This document shows, in pieces, positions 8,195 through 16,826 of a DNA stretch of 41,992 nt (positions within the stretch are counted from its first letter, which is position 1; every line of letters starts with the position of its first letter). Where the stretch lies: positions 1 through 41,992 of the forward strand of contig CAZCLF010000020.1 of assembly GCA_964499485.1 (NCBI GenBank), written 5' to 3'. The DNA comes from Ga0074130 sp964499485. GTDB taxonomy: Bacteria > Pseudomonadota > Gammaproteobacteria > Burkholderiales > Rhodocyclaceae. The notes below the pieces were generated by a model. The model saw nothing but the letters and a program-made list of their open reading frames with translations, was not told the DNA's origin and ran no database searches. Position numbers and translations under genes: made by a program.

Positions 8195-10563
8195 GTGCTG
8201 TTGCTGCAAAGGAGTCTGGCGGTCTGGCCGATATCGGTGGCCGTCTCACGTTCTTCAAAAATCTCCAGACAGTTACCAACAAGATTCACGCGACAGCAGA
8301 TGTCGACGAGATTATGCTGGAGTTGTCGCAGGAGATCTGCACTCTCTTCAATGCGGACCGTCTAACGATCTATTCACTCGATGACGACAAGACATCGATT
8401 GTTTCAAAGATCAAGACCGGCCTAAATTCCTTCAAAGATCTGCGACTGCCTATCACTGAGCAAAGTATTGCTGGCCATGTTGCCTTGACACGGCGCATCG
8501 TCAATATTCGTGATGTCTATGATGAGGCTGAACTTAAGTCAGTCCACCCAGAGTTGCGTTTCCTGAGAGAGGTCGATAAACGGACTGGTTATCGCACCAA
8601 GCAAATGCTGGTTGGCCCGATCTTGGATGCCCAAAGTGGCGATCTCCTGGGTGTTGTTCAGATCATCAACAACAAGGAAGGTGCACCGTTTGCCGCCCTT
8701 GCAGAGGAAGGCCTCAAGGGGCTGTGCGAAACCTTGGCGATTGCCTTTACCCAGCGCAAAAGTACGCATGTCATTCGTAGCAAATATGACTATCTGGTGT
8801 TGGATGCAGTCCTCTCAGCACAAGATTTGGAAGTGGCTACCCGCAAGGCCCGCCAGGCCGGTACCGATGTAGAAGAGGTGCTGATTACTGAGTTTGATGT
8901 TCAGCCTGCAGCAATCGGCTCAGCTCTGGCACGTTTCTTCAATGTGCCCTACGAGCCATATCGTGGAGATCGTGTACGACCAATCGATCTGATGAAGAAT
9001 CTGCGGCGCGAATATGTCGAGCAAAATCACTGGCTGCCGGTTGAGGAGGGTCCCGAAGGCATTCTCGTGCTCACGATGGACCCTGAACAAGTCAAGGGCG
9101 CGCGTGTCGTCAATAACGTTTTCCCCAAGAGCAAGCTTAAGTACACGGTCACGACCATTCGTGAGTTCCGACAGAGTACGGATCAAGCGTTTGGAATTAG
9201 TAACACACCCTATACCGATGACACCAATGTCGGTGATCTTCTCTCCACGATGGATGAGGGTGAGACTGAGGCCGACAGTGGCTCAGAGGACGTTAGTGCT
9301 GCCGCTGATAATGAGTTGGTTAAGCTTGTCAACAAAATCATTGTGGATGCGTATCAGCAAGGGGTGTCTGACATTCATATCGAGCCGGGTCCGGGTAAGG
9401 AAAGAACACTCATTCGTTTCCGCCGTGACGGTAGCCTGACCAAGTACATCGAAATCCCTGCGAGCTACCGGAATTCGATTGTTGCGCGGCTCAAGATCAT
9501 GTGTGACCTCGATATCTCTGAGCGTCGTAAGCCACAAGATGGCAAGATCAAGTTTAAGAAATTTGGCCCGCTGGATATTGAGTTACGGGTTGCCACTATC
9601 CCTTCGGCCGGAGGGGTCGAGGATGTCGTTATGCGTATCCTCGCCGCAGGCGAGCCCATCCCGCTAGACAAACTGGGTGTGCTCCCCAGTAATCTAGAGC
9701 GACTGAAAGACTGTGTATCAAAGCCCTATGGCTTGTTCTTCGTATGCGGGCCGACTGGCTCGGGTAAGACGACAACGCTGCATTCCATTCTCAAATTCCT
9801 GAATACACCGGATACGAAAATTTGGACGGCAGAAGATCCAGTTGAAATTACCCAAAAGGGATTGCGACAGGTACAAGTCAACAAGAAGGCTGGCCTCGAC
9901 TTTGCGACCGTCATGAAGTCATTCCTGCGGGCAGACCCTGACATCATCATGGTGGGGGAAATGCGTGATGCTGAAACAACCGGTATTGGTATCGAAGCAT
10001 CATTGACGGGGCACTTGGTGTTTGCAACCCTGCACACAAATAGCGCTCCTGAATCGATCATTCGTCTGCTCGATATGGGGATGGACCCATTCAATTTCGC
10101 AGATGCGCTACTGGGTATCCTTGCACAGCGCTTGGCAAAGCGTTTGTGCAGCAAGTGTAAAGAAGCCTACACCCCCGATGATGAAGAAATGAATCACTTC
10201 ATTGTCGAGTATTGCAATGAGCTCCAGAGTACTGAGACCTTCATCAAAGATCGCAAAGCGGGTATGGAGGCTACGTATCGGCGGCTGTTGAAAGATCACG
10301 GCAAAGACGGCAAGTTTCAGCTATACCGACCTAAAGGTTGTCCTGATTGCGGTGATACCGGTTACAAGGGCCGCGTTGGCTTGCACGAACTAATGGTGGG
10401 CACTGAAGCCACCAAGAAGTTGATCCAAGAGCACGCTCGCGTTGCTCAGTTGTTTGCCCAAGCATTGGAAGACGGCATGCTAACCCTCAAGATGGATGGC
10501 ATGGAAAAGGTACTGCAAGGCATCACCGATATGAAGCAAGTTCGCGCAGTCTGTATTAAATAA
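8191..10563 (+). CDS. GAF-domain GspE/PilB-type ATPase
   Basis: Cytosolic 790-residue secretion/pilus-type ATPase. An N-terminal GAF domain (about 28-185) is followed by a GspE/MshE-like N-terminal domain (about 200-330), an acidic linker (340-372) and the hexameric ATPase core (375-785). Walker A is GPTGSGKT (520-527), Walker B DIIMVGE (584-590), and the Asp/His boxes and a four-Cys zinc site (Cys653, Cys656, Cys717, Cys720) are present, so ATP hydrolysis is expected. No pseudopilin, inner-membrane platform or secretin gene is nearby, so its partner machine must be encoded elsewhere. MshE-type N-domains can bind c-di-GMP, which would suit the HD-GYP gene next door; that binding is inferred. 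The start overlaps the previous stop by four bases. Confidence 0.93.
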   Translation: MSAVAAKESGGLADIGGRLTFFKNLQTVTNKIHATADVDEIMLELSQEICTLFNADRLTIYSLDDDKTSIVSKIKTGLNSFKDLRLPITEQSIAGHVALTRRIVNIRDVYDEAELKSVHPELRFLREVDKRTGYRTKQMLVGPILDAQSGDLLGVVQIINNKEGAPFAALAEEGLKGLCETLAIAFTQRKSTHVIRSKYDYLVLDAVLSAQDLEVATRKARQAGTDVEEVLITEFDVQPAAIGSALARFFNVPYEPYRGDRVRPIDLMKNLRREYVEQNHWLPVEEGPEGILVLTMDPEQVKGARVVNNVFPKSKLKYTVTTIREFRQSTDQAFGISNTPYTDDTNVGDLLSTMDEGETEADSGSEDVSAAADNELVKLVNKIIVDAYQQGVSDIHIEPGPGKERTLIRFRRDGSLTKYIEIPASYRNSIVARLKIMCDLDISERRKPQDGKIKFKKFGPLDIELRVATIPSAGGVEDVVMRILAAGEPIPLDKLGVLPSNLERLKDCVSKPYGLFFVCGPTGSGKTTTLHSILKFLNTPDTKIWTAEDPVEITQKGLRQVQVNKKAGLDFATVMKSFLRADPDIIMVGEMRDAETTGIGIEASLTGHLVFATLHTNSAPESIIRLLDMGMDPFNFADALLGILAQRLAKRLCSKCKEAYTPDDEEMNHFIVEYCNELQSTETFIKDRKAGMEATYRRLLKDHGKDGKFQLYRPKGCPDCGDTGYKGRVGLHELMVGTEATKKLIQEHARVAQLFAQALEDGMLTLKMDGMEKVLQGITDMKQVRAVCIK

Positions 10564-10566
10564 AAC

Positions 10567-12189
10567 ATGGACACCACCAATAGCCTCTTAAATCGCCTTG
10601 AGCAACTGAATGCCATTGGCGCTGCGCTCTCACAAGAGCGCGACATTGATCGTCTGCTGGAGTTGATTCTGGTGGCCGCGAAAAGCATTACGCATGCGGA
10701 TGGCGGTACGCTTTATCGAGTCACTGAAGATGGAGCGAGTTTGCGTTTTGAAATTGTTCGGACAGATTCGCTTGAAATTGCGATGGGTGGAACTACCGGC
10801 GTGACCATTCCCTTTCCGCCGCTACCACTGTATCAACCGGACGGGCAGCCCAATAATTCGATGGTAGCGGCGTATTCCGCTATCAATGATGAGACCGTCA
10901 ACATTGCAGATGCCTATTCGGCCCAAGGGTTTGACTTTTCAGGCACGCGCAGATTTGATGAACGTACGGGCTATCGTTCGCAGTCCTTTTTGACTGTCCC
11001 GATGAAGAATCACGAAAACGTGATCATCGGCGTACTGCAACTTATCAATTCGAGAAACCCACAAACGGGTGAGGTCGTCCCGTTCTCCAGCCCCGATCAG
11101 CGCTTGGCTGAGTCGTTAGCGTCACAAGCAGCGATTGCCCTGAGTAATCGCCAATTAATTAGTCAGCTGGAAAATCTTTTCGAGTCCTTCATCAATCTGA
11201 TCAACCTCGCGATTGACGAAAAGTCGCCTTACACCGGCGGTCATTGTCAGCGAGTACCTGAGCTCACGATGATGCTTGCTGAGGCCGTGAACCGGACTAA
11301 GGTAGGGCCGCTTGCCGATTTCACGATGAACGACAAAGATCGTTACGAGCTGAAGATCGCTGGCCTACTCCATGACTGCGGCAAGGTAACAACCCCTGTG
11401 CACGTGGTCGATAAATCGACCAAGTTACAAACCATTTTTGACCGTATTCATCTGGTTGATACACGCTTTGAAGTACTCAAGCGTGACGCAGAGATTGCCT
11501 TACTGAAAGCCAAGCTTGCCGCTGGTGGAGATGCAGCATTGATTGAGCGGGCTGAGACTGAATATCAACAGACCTTGCAAGCGCTTGATGAGGAACGCAC
11601 CATCGTGCGTCGTTCCAATGTCGGAGGCGAGTTGATGGATCCGGCCGATCAGGAAAAAATACGGTCACTTGGGACAACGCGCCAATGGGTTAACCCCGAT
11701 GGTCAGCTGAGTGATTTCCTCTCCGCTGATGAAATTGAAAACCTCACGATTCGTGCAGGCACACTCACTGCTGGTGAACGTGAAATCATCAATCATCATA
11801 TTGTCGCCACCATTAAGATGCTGGAACACCTGCCGTGGCCGCGTCATTTACAGAATGTGCCGGAATACGCCGGTGGGCACCATGAGCGCATGGATGGCAA
11901 GGGCTACCCGCGCGGCCTGACGCGCGACCAGATGTCGGTACAGGCTCGCGTCATGGGCATTGCGGATATCTTCGAGGCGCTGACTGCGCGCGACCGTCCT
12001 TACAAGGCAGGCATGAAGTTGTCACAGGCGATGTCCATCCTTGCCAACTTCTGTCGCAACCAACATATCGACCCTGATCTATTCGAGGTCTTTGTGCGCG
12101 AGAAGGTCTATCGCGAGTACGCTGAGAAATTCCTTGAGCCCTCGCAAATTGACGAGGTGGATGAGGCAGCCCTGCTGTTGAAGCAATAG
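10567..12189 (+). CDS. GAF / HD-GYP domain protein, probable c-di-GMP phosphodiesterase
   Basis: Cytosolic 540-residue protein. Residues 10-200 are a GAF domain with a RTGYR motif similar to that in the preceding ATPase. Residues 205-520 are an HD-GYP domain with His269-Asp270 (LLHDCGK) and HHERMDGKGYP (438-448). The segment 300-400 between the two motifs is longer than usual and holds a charged helical insertion. The metal-binding set looks intact, so hydrolysis of c-di-GMP is likely by family. It begins three bases after the ATPase stop and closes the + strand cluster; the next gene converges from the other side and no convincing terminator was seen in the 49-base gap. Confidence 0.92.
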   Translation: MDTTNSLLNRLEQLNAIGAALSQERDIDRLLELILVAAKSITHADGGTLYRVTEDGASLRFEIVRTDSLEIAMGGTTGVTIPFPPLPLYQPDGQPNNSMVAAYSAINDETVNIADAYSAQGFDFSGTRRFDERTGYRSQSFLTVPMKNHENVIIGVLQLINSRNPQTGEVVPFSSPDQRLAESLASQAAIALSNRQLISQLENLFESFINLINLAIDEKSPYTGGHCQRVPELTMMLAEAVNRTKVGPLADFTMNDKDRYELKIAGLLHDCGKVTTPVHVVDKSTKLQTIFDRIHLVDTRFEVLKRDAEIALLKAKLAAGGDAALIERAETEYQQTLQALDEERTIVRRSNVGGELMDPADQEKIRSLGTTRQWVNPDGQLSDFLSADEIENLTIRAGTLTAGEREIINHHIVATIKMLEHLPWPRHLQNVPEYAGGHHERMDGKGYPRGLTRDQMSVQARVMGIADIFEALTARDRPYKAGMKLSQAMSILANFCRNQHIDPDLFEVFVREKVYREYAEKFLEPSQIDEVDEAALLLKQ

Positions 12190-12238
12190 GCGTCTTTAGC
12201 GCGACTGTTGTTAACGCTGTCTGTATCCCTGAACGTGC

Positions 12239-13681
12239 CTACTGGCTGCGGCCTACATTCTTGTACAGCTGAACCGCGGCCAGCAAATGGCGCTGGCGTG
12301 CATCGATGAGGGTGCGCTCTGCAGTCAGCTCATTGGCTTGTGCGCTGGTTACTTCAAGCTGCCCGGTGGTGCCGGCTAAATACTGATTGCTGGCAATCTC
12401 ACGGCTACGACGGGCCGACTTGGCTGCGATCTCACGTTCCACTTTTTCTTCGCCGACCAGTCGCGCGGCAGCGAGATTATCTTCTACTTCCTGGAAGGCA
12501 GTCAGCACGGTCTGGCGATACGTCGCCACACTCTGCTCATAGCCTGCGCTAGCTGTCTCTACCGCCGCACTGCGTGCGCCACCATCGAACAGTGACAAGG
12601 CCAGCGCTGGACCCAGTGACCAAAAGCGATGCGGCATGCTGATCAGATCGCTCAACTCATTATTACGATAGCCATAGCTTCCCGTGAGATTTAGGGCTGG
12701 GAACCATGCCGCCTTAGCCACGCCAATTTGCGCATTGGCAGCAGCCACGCGGCGTTCTGCAGCCACAATGTCGGGGCGAGTGGTTAGCCACAGTGACGGC
12801 ACCAGGGGAGGGGTTTCTGGTTGCGCAGGCAGTGAGGCCGTTGCTTCGATTGAGAGTGCTGCTGGGGGCTTGCCGATGAGTGTGACCAGCGCATGCTCAT
12901 ATTGGCTGCGCTGCAGCTCTGCCGTAATAGCGGAGGCGCGTGCAGTGGCTAGCTGGCTCTCGGCATTACTGACATCCAGCGGTGTGGCAACCCCAGCGCT
13001 AAAGCGGTTGCGGGTCAGCTCCAGATAGCGGGTATAGGCCGTGACAGTGCGGCGTTGCAGATCGAGCTGGGCTTCAGCGCCGCGTAGTTGGATATAGGTT
13101 TGTGCCAACAGCGCATGTGCCGAAAGTTTTGCGGCTGCAAGATCTGCTGCACTCGCCTCAAGTCGGGCGCCCGCAGATTCGTTATTGCGGCGGATTTTCC
13201 CCCACAGATCAAGCTCCCAGCTTGCACTTGCCGATAGGTTGACCGTAGTGGTCGGTGTACGTGCGCCTTGCGACTGCGTATTGTTGCTATTGGTCACAAT
13301 GGCATTCGCGGCACGCGTGCCACCGAAGGTGCCATTGATGGTCGGAAAGTAAGCCGCATTCGCGGAATCCAACGCAGCCCGAGCCGCACGGTACTGAGCT
13401 TCGGCAATACGGATGTTCTGGTTGTCGATGCGTACCTGTTCCTGCAGGCTATCCAGCACAGGGTCCTTGAATACCTGCCACCAGTTATCGGCAGCAAAGG
13501 CTTGTGTATCGCCCATCTGCTTCCACTTCCCCTCATATGTGGCGGCCTCCTTGAACGCTGCGGGTGCTTCAACGCTTGGGCGCACATAGTCAGGTCCGAC
13601 TGCACACCCGCCCACGAGGGCGGCAGCTATAAGCACAGAGAGCAGAGGCAAGAGTGGGAATGGGTAAGAGTGACGAGACAC
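12239..13681 (-). CDS. NodT-family outer-membrane efflux lipoprotein
   Basis: TolC-like outer-membrane channel of an RND efflux pump, 480 residues. A signal peptide with lipobox LVGGC puts the acylated cysteine at residue 26, followed by VGPDYVRP, the typical start of mature NodT/OprM proteins. Two repeated outer-membrane-factor helical regions occupy the remainder. It is the last gene of the mdtABC-like operon, 10 bases downstream of the second RND permease, and would provide the exit duct for the pump. Confidence 0.95.
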   Translation of the reverse strand: MSRHSYPFPLLPLLSVLIAAALVGGCAVGPDYVRPSVEAPAAFKEAATYEGKWKQMGDTQAFAADNWWQVFKDPVLDSLQEQVRIDNQNIRIAEAQYRAARAALDSANAAYFPTINGTFGGTRAANAIVTNSNNTQSQGARTPTTTVNLSASASWELDLWGKIRRNNESAGARLEASAADLAAAKLSAHALLAQTYIQLRGAEAQLDLQRRTVTAYTRYLELTRNRFSAGVATPLDVSNAESQLATARASAITAELQRSQYEHALVTLIGKPPAALSIEATASLPAQPETPPLVPSLWLTTRPDIVAAERRVAAANAQIGVAKAAWFPALNLTGSYGYRNNELSDLISMPHRFWSLGPALALSLFDGGARSAAVETASAGYEQSVATYRQTVLTAFQEVEDNLAAARLVGEEKVEREIAAKSARRSREIASNQYLAGTTGQLEVTSAQANELTAERTLIDARQRHLLAAVQLYKNVGRSQ

Positions 13682-13691
13682 GATTTTTCCT

Positions 13692-16600
13692 TCACACGGT
13701 TTGCAGCGTCACGACAGGTTCATCGCGTTTTTTTGTAAAGCGTGAGCGCAGGCGGTCGAGCATGACATAGACGATAGGGGTGGTGTATAGGGTTAGTAAC
13801 TGACTCATGATGAGCCCACCGACAATCGCAATCCCCAACGGATTACGTAGTTCAGCCCCATCGCCGCTCCCAATAGCAAGGGGAATGGCCCCACAGATTG
13901 CAGCCACAGTTGTCATCAGAATTGGACGGAAGCGCAGCTGGCATGCACGATAGATAGCGACGGCCGGAGAGCAGCCAAGTTGTCGCTGCTGGGCAATCGC
14001 AACGTCAATCATCAGAATGGCGTTTTTCTTGACGATCCCGATCAGCAGAATCACACCGATCAAAGCAATAAAGCTGAATTCCGTCTTGGTCGCCATCAGC
14101 GCAAGCAATGCCCCCACCCCTGCAGAGGGAAGCGTGGAAATGATGGTTAACGGGTGCAGCAAGCTTTCGTACAGCATTCCCAACACAATATAAATGGTCA
14201 CGATGGCTGCGAGGATCAACAGTGGCTGATTACGGTTGGACTCCTCAAATGCTTTGGCGGTACCTGCAAAGCTCCCCTGAATACTGGTGGGGACGCCAAT
14301 TTCTGCCATGGTCCGATTGATTGCATCACTGGCTTGCCCAAGCGAAACCCCAGGGGGCAGGTTAAAACTGAATGTGTCCGCGGGGAAACCGGCTTGGTGA
14401 TTTACTTGCAGTGGGGCGTTGCTGGTTTTTAGCCGCGAAAAAGCAGAGAGGGGGACTTGAGCGCCGGTAGACGACGTGACATAAAAGGTACGCAAGGACT
14501 CAGCACTTTCAAGCCATTCGGGTGCTAGGCCCAGCACGACACGGTATTGGTTCAGTGGGTTATAGATGATGCCAACTTGGCGCTGACTGAAGGCTGAAGA
14601 CAGTGCGTTATCAATCGTGCGCATATTCAAACCCAGTTGCGCAGCCTTGTCACGGTCGATATCAATGAACACTTGAGTTGCCCTGTCTTGGAAGTCAGTA
14701 TTGACGTCCGTGAGCTCGGGTAGCTTGGAAAACGCATTACGAATTTTGGGCTCCCACTCGCGGAGCTCATCTAGGTCATCTCCTTGCAAGGCGTACTGGT
14801 ATTGCGCATTGCTCTGACGACCACCCACACGGATATCCTGCATCGCGACCAAGAAAACATTAGCCCCTGGCTCGCGTGATAGTTTTGGCCGTAGCCGATT
14901 GATCACGATCTCCGCATTGTCACGTCGTTGCCCGACGCCATCCCCAATCGGCTTGAGGGTGATGAAGAGCTGCGAACTGTTGCCTCGATTGCCACCGGTA
15001 TAGCCATTCACATTGGCCACTGCGGGATCGGCATTGATCACACGCATAAAGCTCTGCATCTTGGCCTGCATGGCCTGAAAGGAGATGCTCTGATCCGCTT
15101 GAATCATGGCCATGATCCGCCCCGTGTCTTGTTGCGGGAAAAAGCCTTTCTTGATCGTGGCATACAAGTAGACATTGAGGCCGATCGTTGCAAGCAATAC
15201 CAGCAACATCAGCGGCCGATGCCGCAGCGACCAAGCAAGGCTATGGCGGTAGCCACGCATGATGGCACGTTGCAAACTTCGGGTTAGGCGAACAAGACGG
15301 GACAGTAGCCCGGTGTGATCAGAAGATTTGGATACTTTCTGAACATTTTGGCGACTCAACATCCACGCGCACATGCTGGGCGTGGTGGTGAGCGAGATGA
15401 TCATCGAGATCACAATTGCAGCGGCAAGCGTGACTGAAAACTCACGGAACAACCGTCCGACAATCCCCCCCATACCAAGTAATGGGATGAAAACGGCAAT
15501 CAATGAAAGCGTAATAGAGACAATCGTGAAGCTGATTTCACGTGAGCCATCCAGCGCGGCCTGTTTGGGTGTTTTCCCCATTTCGATATGCCGGCTGATG
15601 TTTTCCAACACAACAATGGCATCATCTACGACAAAGCCAGTGGCGACGGTCAACGCCATCAGTGAGACATTATTCAGCGAAAACCCGCACAGATACATCA
15701 CACCAAAAGTGGATACCAAGGAGACCGGCACCACCACACTGGGGATAAAGGTTGCACGAATACGGCGTAGAAACAGAAATACGACCAAAATCACCAGTGC
15801 AATTGAGATGATCAGCGTGTGCTCGACTTCGCGTAATGAACCACGAATCGTCGGTGTGCGGTCCATCATGATGTCTAAATCAATGGCGGCGGGAATCGAT
15901 GCTCGCAGAAATGGCAGCAAAGATTTGACACTCGCGACGGTATCGATGATGTTGGCGTCAGGCTGTGCACGTAGCACGAGAATGACGGAGGGCTTTCCGT
16001 TTGCAGCCCCATAGGTGCGGATGTTCTCCACTGAGTCACTGACAGTTGCGACATCGCCTAAACGGAGCGTGCGGTTGTCCTGATACTTAATAATGACTTT
16101 GGCAAACTCAGCCGCTTCACGAATTTGATCGTTGGCGCCTAATTGCCATTGCTGCTCATTTGACTCAATTGTGCCCAACGGACGACGACCATTGGCATTG
16201 CTAATCGCAGTTCGTACGGCATCGATCCCAATTCCGCTTGCGACTAAACGATTAGGATCAAGGTCAACACGCACCGCGGGTAATGCACCGCCGCCAATAA
16301 CAACTTCACCAATCCCGCCAATTTGGGAAATACGTTGGGAAAGAATGGTTGAGGCAATGTCATACATCTGTCCTGGTGTCATCGTTGCAGATGTCATTGC
16401 CAAAATCATGATTGGCGCATCGGCAGGGTTGAGCTTGCGGTAAGTTGGGTTCGCAGGCAAGCTCGTTGGTAAGAGAGGACGGGCGGCATTGATCGCCGCC
16501 TGCACAGCACGGGCCGCACCGTCGATGTCCCGTTCAAGTTCAAATTGAATGGTGATGCGAGTGTTGCCTTGTGAACTACTACTGGTGATTTCCGTAATAC

Positions 16601-16826
16601 CCGCAATCTGGCCGAGCACTCTTTCGAGTGGTGTTGCAACGGTTGCTGCCATCGTTTCTGGGCTGGCGCCCGGAAGGCTGGCCGAGACGGCGATCGTCGG
16701 AAAGCTTACCTGCGGTAGCGGAGCAATCGGCAAGGCAAAGAATGCAATGATGCCCGCCAACATCAGGCCAAGCGTGATGAGGCTCGTGGCAATCGGCCGA
16801 TGGATGAAAGGGCTGGATAAATTCAC
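13692..16826 (-). CDS. mdtC: RND multidrug efflux permease, MdtC-like
   Basis: Inner-membrane proton-driven drug exporter of 1044 residues, full length for the HAE1 family. The N-terminus is a cytoplasmic start followed by a membrane helix ending in PLPQVSFPTI. TM4 contains GFVVDDAIV with the twin Asp used in proton relay. Two large periplasmic porter domains and 12 helices are evident. Its start overlaps the stop of the preceding permease by four bases (ATGA), as in mdtB-mdtC operons where the two proteins form a heterotrimer. Assignment as MdtC rather than MdtB rests on gene order. Confidence 0.92.
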   Translation of the reverse strand: MNLSSPFIHRPIATSLITLGLMLAGIIAFFALPIAPLPQVSFPTIAVSASLPGASPETMAATVATPLERVLGQIAGITEITSSSSQGNTRITIQFELERDIDGAARAVQAAINAARPLLPTSLPANPTYRKLNPADAPIMILAMTSATMTPGQMYDIASTILSQRISQIGGIGEVVIGGGALPAVRVDLDPNRLVASGIGIDAVRTAISNANGRRPLGTIESNEQQWQLGANDQIREAAEFAKVIIKYQDNRTLRLGDVATVSDSVENIRTYGAANGKPSVILVLRAQPDANIIDTVASVKSLLPFLRASIPAAIDLDIMMDRTPTIRGSLREVEHTLIISIALVILVVFLFLRRIRATFIPSVVVPVSLVSTFGVMYLCGFSLNNVSLMALTVATGFVVDDAIVVLENISRHIEMGKTPKQAALDGSREISFTIVSITLSLIAVFIPLLGMGGIVGRLFREFSVTLAAAIVISMIISLTTTPSMCAWMLSRQNVQKVSKSSDHTGLLSRLVRLTRSLQRAIMRGYRHSLAWSLRHRPLMLLVLLATIGLNVYLYATIKKGFFPQQDTGRIMAMIQADQSISFQAMQAKMQSFMRVINADPAVANVNGYTGGNRGNSSQLFITLKPIGDGVGQRRDNAEIVINRLRPKLSREPGANVFLVAMQDIRVGGRQSNAQYQYALQGDDLDELREWEPKIRNAFSKLPELTDVNTDFQDRATQVFIDIDRDKAAQLGLNMRTIDNALSSAFSQRQVGIIYNPLNQYRVVLGLAPEWLESAESLRTFYVTSSTGAQVPLSAFSRLKTSNAPLQVNHQAGFPADTFSFNLPPGVSLGQASDAINRTMAEIGVPTSIQGSFAGTAKAFEESNRNQPLLILAAIVTIYIVLGMLYESLLHPLTIISTLPSAGVGALLALMATKTEFSFIALIGVILLIGIVKKNAILMIDVAIAQQRQLGCSPAVAIYRACQLRFRPILMTTVAAICGAIPLAIGSGDGAELRNPLGIAIVGGLIMSQLLTLYTTPIVYVMLDRLRSRFTKKRDEPVVTLQTV

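Noticed and set aside
12190..12238. Terminator between the HD-GYP gene and the outer-membrane lipoprotein gene
   Set aside because: Only a 4-base stem (AGCG/CGCT) and no T run could be found.
15373..16014. 213-codon open frame on the + strand inside mdtC
   Set aside because: Antisense shadow; the translation is Ile/Thr/Ser-rich repeats arising from the complement of membrane-helix codons.
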